The notes under the pieces were generated by a model. It was not told where the DNA came from, ran no database searches, and saw only the letters and a program-made list of their open reading frames with translations. DNA of 64,000 nucleotides from Poteriospumella lacustris (Eukaryota; Sar; Chrysophyceae; Chromulinales; Dinobryaceae), in assembly GCA_008000375.1 (NCBI GenBank), contig SMOI01000053.1:19882-83881 (forward strand), read 5' to 3'. Below are positions 54,703-64,000 of this stretch, piece by piece (positions within the stretch are counted from its first letter, which is position 1; each line of letters opens with the position of its first letter). Made by a program: the position numbers and the translations under genes.

Positions 54703-55126
54703 GATGGGCAACGTAAAGTATAAACTATTCCGATAAATTTCTTTCTCTTTCTTGAAGCCTTCCTTGAATTTCCTAATGTTTTTACTTAAGGTGTCATATT
54801 TGGTGTGCTTTGTCGTCTCATAGAAACACCAAGAACAACCAAACGCACGTGGCGAAATCGACAGTGAATGAAATCGATTTGAAAATGAAACAGCTCTAAG
54901 TAGGAATGATGTACAAATTGTATCCTTGTAGAACTATGAGATAATGCATTGTATACAGTGAAGCGGTACATCTGTAACGTCGGCAGTGGAGAGAGACAAC
55001 AAGAACTGGAGAAAAAAGAAAGACGATATCCCACCAAATTGGAGATCGTTTTGACGCTTAGGGCTCAGCGTCAAATTGTATCCGCTTGGAATTAAACCCA
55101 CTTTCCTCTTGGTGAAGCTACGAAAG
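54703..55126. promoter_or_regulatory. Divergent promoter region
   Basis: These 424 bp lie between the PRA1-like start and the TTBK-like kinase start. No motif is recognised. Confidence 0.35.
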
Positions 55127-57235
55127 ATGAGAGGAGCGGACAGTCGAAGGAACAGCAGTGTGACTCCTCACAAATCGCCTGCGTCCTCTAAAGCATTCAA
55201 TTCAGGAACGGTATTGGATGATCGATGGGTTGTTGTGAAGGTTATTGGGAAAGGTAAATATTTATATGTTTACCACTTTACATGCCTCCTTGATGGTCTT
55301 TTCTTTTCTTGTTGTTGACAGGTGCTTTCAGCGAGATTCTTGCTGCAGAAGACAGAAATCCATCCGAAGATATGAAAGAACGACCTTATGTTGCCATCAA
55401 AATCCAAACTGCTTGTTTGGATCGATCTGTATTAAAGTGGGAGTCTTCTGTTGTGAGGGACCTGTCAGGTCATCCTTGTTTCCCCAAGTTTTTCTCTTTC
55501 CATGAATCCACGTCTTCCGATGACCCAGAATATATCGTCATGGAATATTTATGTGGCGAAGATATGGCCTCGATTAGAAATCGCGCTCGAAGCAAGTCAT
55601 CTACGGGCTTGGTACCTTTATGCTTGGCGTCGTATCTGGTTCGGGATATGATCCGGGGGTTGCGGGAGATGCATTCGCGAGGGTATGTTCACCGCGATGT
55701 GAAACCCTCAAATTTCGTTCGCCGGGATGAGAAGACCACGAAATTTTGTGTAATTGATTTTGGTTTGACGAAAATGGTAAGTACCATCCGTATCGTTTGA
55801 TCTATTGATGGTTCTGTGACACGGATATGTTGGTGCTCAGTATCGAGACAGTTCGGGTGCTCTACGACCTGAAAAATCGCACGCAGACTTCCGCGGAACC
55901 ACTGTTTATGCCTCGCCTTTCGTCCATGATGGATTTGATCAATGCCCGCGAGATGATTTGTTGAGTGTGTTACATGTTTTCTTCGATATGGTCATTGGAA
56001 AGCTACCGTGGGGTGATGCAGCGCGTAGCAAAGCCAAGGCGACGGTCGCTGCCATGAAGAAGCATATGTATGAGAACCCGGTGGAGTATATTGCATGGAT
56101 GCGCGAAGAGTTATTGAACAAGGTAAACGTTCATCACAAAATGACGTGTTCAACCACCGTTGATTGTGTGACGTGTGTGTTTAGTCGCCGGTTGGATTTG
56201 AAACGAATTTTTCACAACGAACACAGGACGTTTCTCTGTCCATCATTGAGTATTTGAAGGTAGGATATCTGAATAATGCCGATTGACAATCGATCTCTCG
56301 TTCTTATGAAATGGTCTCTTCGGTGTAGAACTTGGGTTATGACTCCACGCCTGACTATGATTGGCTGGATGCGCAACTGGCCGAAGCCGTTCCAGAGGTA
56401 ACCACGCTTCGGTTTTTTGTGCTTGCTGTATGCATTGATGAATATTCTCTTTATTAATGATATAGGCACAACGAATCGATCTTGGAGATTTGAATGTCTC
56501 GTTCGATGGGTTCAATTGGCACGAACGCAATTCCCCCAGCGCGACGTTCATGGTTGCCGCCGTTGCGGCAAAGCAAGTTGTTGATTCTTCTGCTGGGCGT
56601 CTTTCCAGCCGACCATCGGTTTCAACAATGGCAACTATGCCACCCGTGATCTCGTATGCCGCTGTGGATCCAAACGTATCGAAGCTCAAATCGTATGCGA
56701 CTGCTTTGGAAAAGTTGCTGCGTGAATCCACTGCCAACTTAGTTACATCAACTGCCTTCACCGGTGACGTGTCCACCCCTGGGCAGAATACCACCGTTGA
56801 TGAACGGAAAGACATATTCAAGCTGGCCTTACGTTGGGCGAACGTGATGAAGTTAGTCCATCAAATTCCGTTTGAATCGTTGACCATTGACGTGATGGAC
56901 ATTGCTTTGCGGATCGTTCGAAGACATCAGCATTTCTTTGGAGCCTACATTGAAGACGATATGCCTGATCGTTGGGAAGAATTTTGCAGTTGGCAAGAGG
57001 TATGTCGTTCATTCATGATCCATGCGTTTTCCGCCGTTCTCTAACACTATTGATCGCATAGATGATCGGCAAAACGTACGAAAAGTATGAGCGGATTTCG
57101 TTGGCACTGCAGAGCAAAGACACACCTGCTTTGTCAGAAGACCATGGTGAATCATTGGGAAAGCGAGTGCATGATGAAATTTCGGGGGATGACAATGTTG
57201 ACAGTATTGATGAAAAGCGATTGAAAACCGAGTAA
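55127..57235 (+). CDS. CK1/TTBK-like protein kinase with large C-terminal extension
   Basis: Seven exons (55127-55253, 55322-55776, 55841-56122, 56185-56259, 56329-56397, 56466-56999, 57062-57235), introns 62-69 bp, give 571 aa. The kinase core has WVVVKVIGKGAFSEILAAED, YVAIKIQTA, YIVMEYLCGEDMASIRNR, MHSRGYVHRDVKPSNFVRR, FCVIDFGLTKMYRD and DFRGTTVYASPFVHDG with DDLLSVLHVFFDMVIGKLPW. The HRDVKPSNF form and the FRGTxxYAS activation segment are typical of CK1-group kinases, closest to TTBK. Catalytic Lys, HRD Asp and DFG Asp are intact. Residues ~340-571 are an unrecognised helical domain ending in a basic KRLKTE tail. Substrates unknown. Confidence 0.88.
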
Positions 57236-57691
57236 AAACATGGATTCTGTTTTTGCTGCTCTGTGTTGCGATGGCTCCATCTTATTACTGTTTTTTTTTT
57301 TTCGTTTCTGTACGCAATTTGTGTTTCAGCGTAATGACGCGCATTAATCAATGAACATTCCTGCTTTTGATTTAGCATTTCCAGCAGCAGAAGCTACATA
57401 TGGATACACAATACACATGCAACTGAGTTGTCAGAGTCTGGAATACTCTGGGTTTCCTGTGCGCGAATCTTGGTCTGCCGCCAACCGCCAACCGCAGAAA
57501 GTTCTTTCTTTGCCGCAAAGAAAATTCAACAGCCGGCGAGTCCCAACCCAACTGCTGCCCCGAAGCTTGGTTTTCATCATGGACTGTTAGTTGAAGCTGC
57601 ATATAGTCTTCGTCCTATCACAAACGAATTGGATATTTCTTCATAGTTTTTGTTGTTGTTGTTTGATTGAATAAGTTTACTTGAAAGAAAA
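57236..57691. other. Intergenic, no gene seen
   Basis: These 456 bp lie between two + strand genes. A T-run at ~57,290-57,302 marks the likely kinase 3' flank. ORFs are short and not supported. Confidence 0.4.
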
Positions 57692-58144
57692 ATGGCCTTC
57701 CCTGCAAAGAAGCACTATAACCGCGCCAATTTTGTCATTTGCCTTGGTGACCAGAGATTAGCCAGAGAAGCTGGTCATGATGACCTCTTTTATTGCGCCC
57801 GACCTGGCTGTGGACCATCTTCTGGTCCCCAATGCCAGGATTGTGAAGGGTATTCTTCCAAGAACATTCCTCCATTCATTTGCTTCAACCGCAAAGGATA
57901 CGAGATGGTTCTCGCTGACGATGGCAAGTACTACTGCGGTAAGCAGTATTCAGGACTCACAGAACTCTTTGGCCTCAATGGAGGTCGCTGTCATCCTTCT
58001 AAGAAATGGCAATGCAAGCATTGCGAGGGCTTCTCCGCTGGAAGCAGTGAACCCCCCATGCATGGTCGACATGAACTGTCAGTGCCTGAGAAATGCTCCG
58101 CTCAGCCGTTCAAGAACAAATTGAGCAAGAATCATGACATCTAA
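57692..58144 (+). CDS. Small Cys-rich protein with two CGP..GPQC..C-type motifs
   Basis: A single exon encodes 150 aa, no signal peptide. Two tandem modules are visible: FYCARPGCGPSSGPQCQDCE followed by GY, and YYCGKQYSG then GRCHPSKKWQCKHCEGFSAG. Each has the pattern YC....C.P....QC..CEG, a metal-binding-looking C-x(n)-CGP-x2-GPQC-x2-C motif. I recall this motif from the ends of various protist proteins, including ubiquitin-ligase-related ones. The second module replaces CGP..GPQC by CHP..KWQC. Zinc binding is likely; the function is unknown. The gene sits alone, well expressed-looking in codon use and with a clear stop. Confidence 0.7.
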   Translation: MAFPAKKHYNRANFVICLGDQRLAREAGHDDLFYCARPGCGPSSGPQCQDCEGYSSKNIPPFICFNRKGYEMVLADDGKYYCGKQYSGLTELFGLNGGRCHPSKKWQCKHCEGFSAGSSEPPMHGRHELSVPEKCSAQPFKNKLSKNHDI

Positions 58145-58805
58145 GTATGGATTAATGACTTCAATAGAGAATGCCAGTCCGTTCTTCAGCAGTTAAACGT
58201 TCATTTCATCGCTACCTAGTTTTTCAGGCTTTTTTCTTCGTTTTGGTGTCCCGGTTGTGAAATATTTTTGCATGGATACCTCGTTCATAATTTTTGATCG
58301 TCTAGATCGCTAAGTATTAGACTATCTTCTTTCTCTTTTACAAGTCTGTGTTCGGATGTGGTATTTTCAGTTTCGGACGTAATGCACTCGATGTTGTGTT
58401 CGCATTATGATGTGGGTCCTTCAGTAATAGGACGTTTGCAGCTCCTGGCCAAGGTTCTCATTAATGGGCTTTGTAAGGTAGACGAGAAGAATTATGGTTG
58501 CGGTGACGGAGTGACGGATCCCCTCGGGTCGGGCCAAACAAGATGTGCTCACTGAAAGGCTAACTGAAGTTCACCTCACACAACTGCAGAACTCTTAGTT
58601 CCAATGATCTTTAGTGGTCGAATATAATCAAAGACTACGCCTATTAAATGTCAGTTTCTGAGCAAATACCACTAAAGGGAAATCGTTATGCTGGAAATCG
58701 ATACGTTTGATAAATAAGACTGACATGATGACGATGATGCCGCATCGTGCGAGCCGTTTCTGGCGCACGCACAACAGCTCCAGGCTCGCTCGAGTGGAGC
58801 CGTTC
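58145..58805. other. Intergenic up to the left arm of the 2.1-kb inverted repeat
   Basis: These 661 bp have a T-rich 3' flank (58,200-58,345) and then sequence with no recognised feature. The last ~40 bp before 58806 contain TGGAGCCGTTC, which also occurs just outside the right arm, so ancestral homology may extend slightly past the arm. Confidence 0.4.
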
Positions 58806-60939
58806 GACTCCAAACCGAAGATATCGTACGGATTGTGATCAACCTGTAGTGATTCCATCCCTTGCGACTGAGCGAGTCCTTCTCCATCTTCTTTCATATC
58901 ACTTGATTACCGCTTCTCTCGGAGAGAGTCGAACGGTGCTTTTCTGTGGATATATTTCTATTCGAATTCTTATCAGACACTCGTTGACCACCATGTCCGG
59001 ATACGAAGCAGCGCTACGTCGTAATATTGAGGTGATGAACAGCCTGGAGGGTTTCGACATCGTGATGGTGTGTTGCAGCAGCGACAAGCAGGCGCACTAC
59101 TGGCAACATCGTTTGGAGAAGGGCCGCGGAGCAGTCCTACCGCAATCGGCAATGGTGTTGGCAGTGGAGGAAGATTGGCCTGGTGGAGCGGGCAATGGTA
59201 AGGACGATAGTGCACTTGGGATGCGATGTGAGTAGGGATCTGATGGCCGATGGTGCGTTGTGTTGTGTGACAGCGTTGGGTACCCTTTACGCCTTCCAGA
59301 AAGCGTCGGCCTTGGCGTTGCAGAAATACAATCGCGACATCTTGGCGGAGCTTCAAGAAGGAAAGATCAGTGTTGGCTTATACCACACGGCGGGAAAAGG
59401 CACTCGTTTGGCGCCTCTGCCCGGATCAGAGAACAACAACAAGCCTGGCGTGAAGCTGCCGACGACGATTCCGATCGACGGCGAGGAGGCTCCGATCACG
59501 ATTTTGGAGGCAGTCATCAAGCAAACGGGCTGCTATGCGAAGTCACGGTTGGGTCGGCTGTCAGTATTTTGGGGCGACCAGGTATTCATTCCCACGGCGG
59601 CAGTATCGTATCCTATCAAGTACCACGCGGATATTCTGTGCTCGTTGGGACCGATGATGACGGAGAGCGAATGGGCGGACAAGGGCATGGAGAAGTACGG
59701 GTTGATTGCGCAATGCGAAGGCGACAAGGCGGCGCAGGTGGAGAAAGTCAGTCATGCGACGGCAGTGCAGCTGTTGTCGAGTCTGGGCACGATCGAGTCC
59801 GTCGGAGTCTCGCTGGGAAGCTTCAGCGTGTCGTGGGAGCTGCTGTCGGCGTTGCTGAAGGAGTTCGCCAGTGAGCTGTCGGCGAAGACGGGCAAGTTGG
59901 ACTCGGATCCTCATTTGTGGATGCCGATGACGCTATCGAAGGAGGCGTACTTGCACTTGATGGGGCAGAAGGGCGTGCCGGAAGCCAAGTCGTCGTCCCA
60001 TTTCGATCGCATCCAAGACATGTTGTCGCGGTTCTGGGGAGACTTTCCTCAAAGCACGCTGGGTCTCTTCGGTCCGGTGGATGTCGGCCAAGGCGTATAC
60101 TGGTGGGACTACGGACAATTGAAGCTGTATCTGAAGAACTCGTTGATGATGACCGAATCGTACGTGGTTGCTGTCTGTTGTGTTGTGCTGTGCGGTGTTT
60201 GGTGGATGCGCTAACATCTGTGGGCTGCGATGTTACAGGAGTAAAGAGGCAGAAATGATGCGGCTGTTCTTGGGACTACCGGAAGGTGTCTTTGTCCGTC
60301 ACTCGAAGGTGGAGAACACGACCGTGGACGAGAGCTCGTGCATTTCGTCGAGTTTGATCGGGTCGGAACAGTAAGTCTTCGGCGCGCTCGCTCTGCAGAA
60401 CGTTGTTGCTCATCGCTGTGTTGTGCTGTTGTGTGACTTGTGTTGGGCTGTGCTGTTGTGTAGAGGCGACCGAGGGTTTGTACACAACTCCGTACTGTCC
60501 AACGTACGATGCAAGTACATCGAGGCAGATCACTGTGTCCTCATCAACGTCACGGCTGACCGCATCATCGCGCCGCCACATTCGATAGTGTACAACTTGA
60601 TCGCCCAGTCCGACGACGGCGACGCCTCCGACCCGTCGACTCCGAAGTCGTCCGGCGCTGCGTTGGTGCTGCAGCCCGGAGAGGTGCACGTCGGTGTCTT
60701 CGACTCCGACGGAAAGCAGCTGATCATGCGGAGTAACACGGACATCGACGGCGGCAAGCACTGGGAGACGCAGGTGGTGGGCAATCCGATGTCGTTCGAG
60801 GCGGTGCACGAGTACAATGCGGACGCATGCCCGAAGACGCTAGAGAAGGTGATCGCCGACTCGCACCACGCAGCATGGCGATCGTTGTCGTCGAAGAAGC
60901 GGCCGCTGGAAAATGCGGATCGCGTCGATGAGGAGAATT
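58806..60939. repeat. Left arm of a 2134-bp inverted repeat
   Basis: This arm is the reverse complement of 61280-63413; both arms are exactly 2134 bp, implying no net indel. Every open frame over 60 codons that lies inside the arm appears unchanged in the mirrored arm. The arm holds ~187 bp upstream of a gene plus its entire coding region, and ends on the first base of the stop codon. Spacer is 60940-61279 (340 bp). Confidence 0.95.
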
Positions 60940-60941
60940 GA
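58993..60941 (+). CDS. Sugar-1-phosphate nucleotidyltransferase-like enzyme, copy 1
   Basis: Four exons (58993-59197, 59274-60159, 60239-60370, 60464-60941) with introns of 76, 79 and 93 bp give 566 aa. The nucleotide-binding loop is VGLYHTAGKGTRLAPLPGSE, followed by NNNKPGVKLPTTIP, then LSVFWGDQVFIPTAAVSYPI and LGLFGPVDVGQGVYWWDYGQ. The later part (VFVRHSKVENTTVDESSCIS, FVHNSVLSNVRCKYIEADHC) has the turn-rich repeat style of a left-handed beta-helix, common at the end of such enzymes. It ends in a basic tail. The family makes NDP-sugars from NTP and sugar-1-phosphates; substrate is not deducible, and the fold resembles UGP/fucose-1-phosphate guanylyltransferase-type proteins. The stop is TGA, its first base being the last base of the repeat arm. 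Confidence 0.8.
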
Positions 60942-61277
60942 TCAGCGAGTTTCGTAGAGGTTGCTAATACTGTATTGTGTAAATGTCTTCATTACTCACT
61001 TTCACCTTTTCCATTCGGGATTGTTCTCAAACGGTCGGTCGGTTAATCGATACACATGCATTGAAATCCTGGCACTACAATCTAATGGGTGAGGTCTGTA
61101 GCACATTATTGGTGTGGCTTTGCTCCTGCTCCTGCTCCGTCACGGCCCAGTAGTCAACCTATGTTGCAGTAGCACACCCGATACCCCGTTTGCAAAGAGA
61201 ACCGAATGTTTTAAGTGATGGTACAGAGGGACATTTACACATTACAGCACTAGCCACCTCTGTGACTCCGTCTAATA
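60942..61277. other. Spacer between convergent duplicate genes
   Basis: This single-copy sequence lies between the two repeat arms; it supplies the last two stop-codon bases and the 3' flanks of both copies. It has a CTGCTCCTGCTCC microrepeat near 61,120. No ORF of note. Confidence 0.6.
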
Positions 61278-63226
61278 CTAATTCTCCTCATCGACGCGAT
61301 CCGCATTTTCCAGCGGCCGCTTCTTCGACGACAACGATCGCCATGCTGCGTGGTGCGAGTCGGCGATCACCTTCTCTAGCGTCTTCGGGCATGCGTCCGC
61401 ATTGTACTCGTGCACCGCCTCGAACGACATCGGATTGCCCACCACCTGCGTCTCCCAGTGCTTGCCGCCGTCGATGTCCGTGTTACTCCGCATGATCAGC
61501 TGCTTTCCGTCGGAGTCGAAGACACCGACGTGCACCTCTCCGGGCTGCAGCACCAACGCAGCGCCGGACGACTTCGGAGTCGACGGGTCGGAGGCGTCGC
61601 CGTCGTCGGACTGGGCGATCAAGTTGTACACTATCGAATGTGGCGGCGCGATGATGCGGTCAGCCGTGACGTTGATGAGGACACAGTGATCTGCCTCGAT
61701 GTACTTGCATCGTACGTTGGACAGTACGGAGTTGTGTACAAACCCTCGGTCGCCTCTACACAACAGCACAGCCCAACACAAGTCACACAACAGCACAACA
61801 CAGCGATGAGCAACAACGTTCTGCAGAGCGAGCGCGCCGAAGACTTACTGTTCCGACCCGATCAAACTCGACGAAATGCACGAGCTCTCGTCCACGGTCG
61901 TGTTCTCCACCTTCGAGTGACGGACAAAGACACCTTCCGGTAGTCCCAAGAACAGCCGCATCATTTCTGCCTCTTTACTCCTGTAACATCGCAGCCCACA
62001 GATGTTAGCGCATCCACCAAACACCGCACAGCACAACACAACAGACAGCAACCACGTACGATTCGGTCATCATCAACGAGTTCTTCAGATACAGCTTCAA
62101 TTGTCCGTAGTCCCACCAGTATACGCCTTGGCCGACATCCACCGGACCGAAGAGACCCAGCGTGCTTTGAGGAAAGTCTCCCCAGAACCGCGACAACATG
62201 TCTTGGATGCGATCGAAATGGGACGACGACTTGGCTTCCGGCACGCCCTTCTGCCCCATCAAGTGCAAGTACGCCTCCTTCGATAGCGTCATCGGCATCC
62301 ACAAATGAGGATCCGAGTCCAACTTGCCCGTCTTCGCCGACAGCTCACTGGCGAACTCCTTCAGCAACGCCGACAGCAGCTCCCACGACACGCTGAAGCT
62401 TCCCAGCGAGACTCCGACGGACTCGATCGTGCCCAGACTCGACAACAGCTGCACTGCCGTCGCATGACTGACTTTCTCCACCTGCGCCGCCTTGTCGCCT
62501 TCGCATTGCGCAATCAACCCGTACTTCTCCATGCCCTTGTCCGCCCATTCGCTCTCCGTCATCATCGGTCCCAACGAGCACAGAATATCCGCGTGGTACT
62601 TGATAGGATACGATACTGCCGCCGTGGGAATGAATACCTGGTCGCCCCAAAATACTGACAGCCGACCCAACCGTGACTTCGCATAGCAGCCCGTTTGCTT
62701 GATGACTGCCTCCAAAATCGTGATCGGAGCCTCCTCGCCGTCGATCGGAATCGTCGTCGGCAGCTTCACGCCAGGCTTGTTGTTGTTCTCTGATCCGGGC
62801 AGAGGCGCCAAACGAGTGCCTTTTCCCGCCGTGTGGTATAAGCCAACACTGATCTTTCCTTCTTGAAGCTCCGCCAAGATGTCGCGATTGTATTTCTGCA
62901 ACGCCAAGGCCGACGCTTTCTGGAAGGCGTAAAGGGTACCCAACGCTGTCACACAACACAACGCACCATCGGCCATCAGATCCCTACTCACATCGCATCC
63001 CAAGTGCACTATCGTCCTTACCATTGCCCGCTCCACCAGGCCAATCTTCCTCCACTGCCAACACCATTGCCGATTGCGGTAGGACTGCTCCGCGGCCCTT
63101 CTCCAAACGATGTTGCCAGTAGTGCGCCTGCTTGTCGCTGCTGCAACACACCATCACGATGTCGAAACCCTCCAGGCTGTTCATCACCTCAATATTACGA
63201 CGTAGCGCTGCTTCGTATCCGGACAT
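61278..63226 (-). CDS. Sugar-1-phosphate nucleotidyltransferase-like enzyme, copy 2 (inverted)
   Basis: Mirror-image copy of the gene at 58993-60941: exons 63226-63022, 62945-62060, 61980-61849 and 61755-61278, 566 aa, with identical translated segments and identical introns. It ends in TAG rather than TGA, because the repeat arm stops after the first stop-codon base and the spacer supplies the rest. Both copies keep intact catalytic and splice features, so neither is a pseudogene by sequence. The two genes converge with 336 bp between stops; read-through transcripts would be self-complementary. Because no divergence is visible, it is either a very recent duplication or an assembly artefact. 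Confidence 0.75.
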
Positions 63227-63413
63227 GGTGGTCAACGAGTGTCTGATAAGAATTCGAATAGAAATATATCCACAGAAAAGCACCGTTCGACTCTCTCCGA
63301 GAGAAGCGGTAATCAAGTGATATGAAAGAAGATGGAGAAGGACTCGCTCAGTCGCAAGGGATGGAATCACTACAGGTTGATCACAATCCGTACGATATCT
63401 TCGGTTTGGAGTC
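61280..63413. repeat. Right arm of the 2134-bp inverted repeat
   Basis: Reverse complement of 58806-60939. The outer junction is at 63413, where GACTCCAAACC ends. Just outside, the right flank has a 7-bp insertion (AGCGCTT on the reverse strand) relative to the left flank before a short shared TGGAGCCGTTC. Confidence 0.95.
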
Positions 63414-63695
63414 AAGCGCTGAACGGCTCCATGATGCTCCGTGCAACGGACACACAATTCCTGATCGGAAGCTCTGGTGGAAGACCGCAGACAAACGAGT
63501 TTTGTCCGCACTTTCGTCGAGAATTCTGCTGTGAGCTTCCGTGGCGGATGGTCTGTCCGTCGGTTTGTAGACGTTACGACGTTGGTTTGTTGATTGAAAA
63601 ACAGGCACCAGATGAAAGAGGAAAGAACAGCGGAAAAGTTGTCACTCGGCGACGAGATTATATTATTGGGCAGCTACTGTTGTTTCTCATCCTAG

Positions 63696-64000
63696 CGTTT
63701 ATTTTTCCCTTTCGAAGAGGATATCAAGGTTGTCATGAAAGGATCAAATTTGAATCAGTCGTTGGTGCAACGTTTGAGGGATAACACAATCGCCTATGGT
63801 GGCATTCACTATCTTGATGTCGCCAACAGTAACATAGGTCCTCGAGAGATATCGGGTCTTGGGGATGTCATGAGAATCAATGGAGTTGGCGGAAATGATG
63901 GGTCGCCGATTATCAGTATTGATTTCACGAATAACCCTTTGTGTGGGTTAAACTCCAGAAGCAAAGGAATTTATGATGAAAGCGGTCTAACTGACTTTTG
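63696..64000 (+). CDS. Partial gene at right edge, leucine-rich-repeat-like
   Basis: An open frame runs from an AG acceptor-like site (TCCTAG, 63,690-63,695) to the window end, reading FPFEEDIKVVMKGSNLNQSL, then TIAYGGIHYLDVANSNIGPR, INGVGGNDGSPIISIDFTNN and PLCGLNSRSKGIYDES. The spacing of hydrophobic residues with N-x-x-L and PLCGLNS-type turns resembles irregular leucine-rich repeats. The upstream exon(s) are not defined; a long T-rich hydrophobic stretch just upstream (63,660-63,712) may be intron. Protein identity unknown and the 3' part is outside the window. Confidence 0.5.

Noticed and set aside
58628-58897. Minus-strand ORF starting MKEDGEGLAQ, seen also at 63322
   Set aside because: The shared part lies inside the repeat arms (5' flank of the nucleotidyltransferase gene); the two ORFs diverge immediately outside the arms.
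62984-63511. Extended N-terminus of the inverted nucleotidyltransferase copy
   Set aside because: The extra residues cross the repeat boundary and are not shared with the other copy; the conserved start is the ATG at 63226.

Overview
This is a nuclear eukaryotic window. It carries interleaved genes on both strands, with GT-AG introns that are uniformly tiny: every intron I could place is about 56-130 bp. The genes include a spliceosomal helicase, DCAF1, p24, borealin, REI1, LSM14 and CD2BP2. An organellar GluRS begins with a signal peptide whose predicted cleavage point is followed by Phe. Two other proteins combine a signal peptide with a basic Ser/Thr-rich leader. Together with a CCDC57-like centriolar protein, a UGA-encoded selenoprotein glutathione peroxidase and a PT-x-PT surface protein, this suggests a unicellular, probably flagellated alga with a secondary (red-type) plastid. 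A photosynthetic stramenopile is my best guess, but the species is not recognisable.

Layout, left part. The 3' end of DHX8/Prp22 (1-520) converges on DCAF1 (877-7044, -). An ELMO-domain gene (7344-8657, -) follows, divergent from a ubiquitin-like/Tudor-knot protein (9043-12810, +). Next are p24/TMED (12972-13800, -) and the selenoprotein GPx (14379-14970, -). Upstream of GPx lies a nested palindromic repeat (15.15-16.12 kb), then 3 kb of pyrimidine/purine-biased sequence without a convincing gene.

Layout, middle. A single-pass PT-rich membrane protein (19126-21249, -) diverges from a PH-kinase-EF-hand protein (21714-25041, +). A gene-poor 2.7 kb follows, then a small secreted/GPI-like gene and an assembly gap (28817-28916). 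After the gap come REI1, ALDH7A1, borealin, an MRH/EGF membrane protein, LSM14, an NTF2-like gene, a CCDC57-like coiled-coil protein, CD2BP2/LIN1 and a PX-AGC kinase (46228-48084).

Layout, right part. A sterol-desaturase-family enzyme and a secreted thioredoxin-fold protein precede organellar GluRS, PRA1, a CK1/TTBK-like kinase and a small Cys-rich CGP..GPQC protein. The window ends with a sugar-nucleotidyltransferase gene present twice, head-on, in a 2134-bp inverted repeat with equal arms and a 340-bp spacer. A partial gene runs off the right edge.

Most genes are housekeeping and do not form a pathway. The items most worth following are the two inverted-repeat structures (15-16 kb and 58.8-63.4 kb), the selenoprotein GPx with its SECIS-like 3' hairpin, and a few unusual domain combinations.
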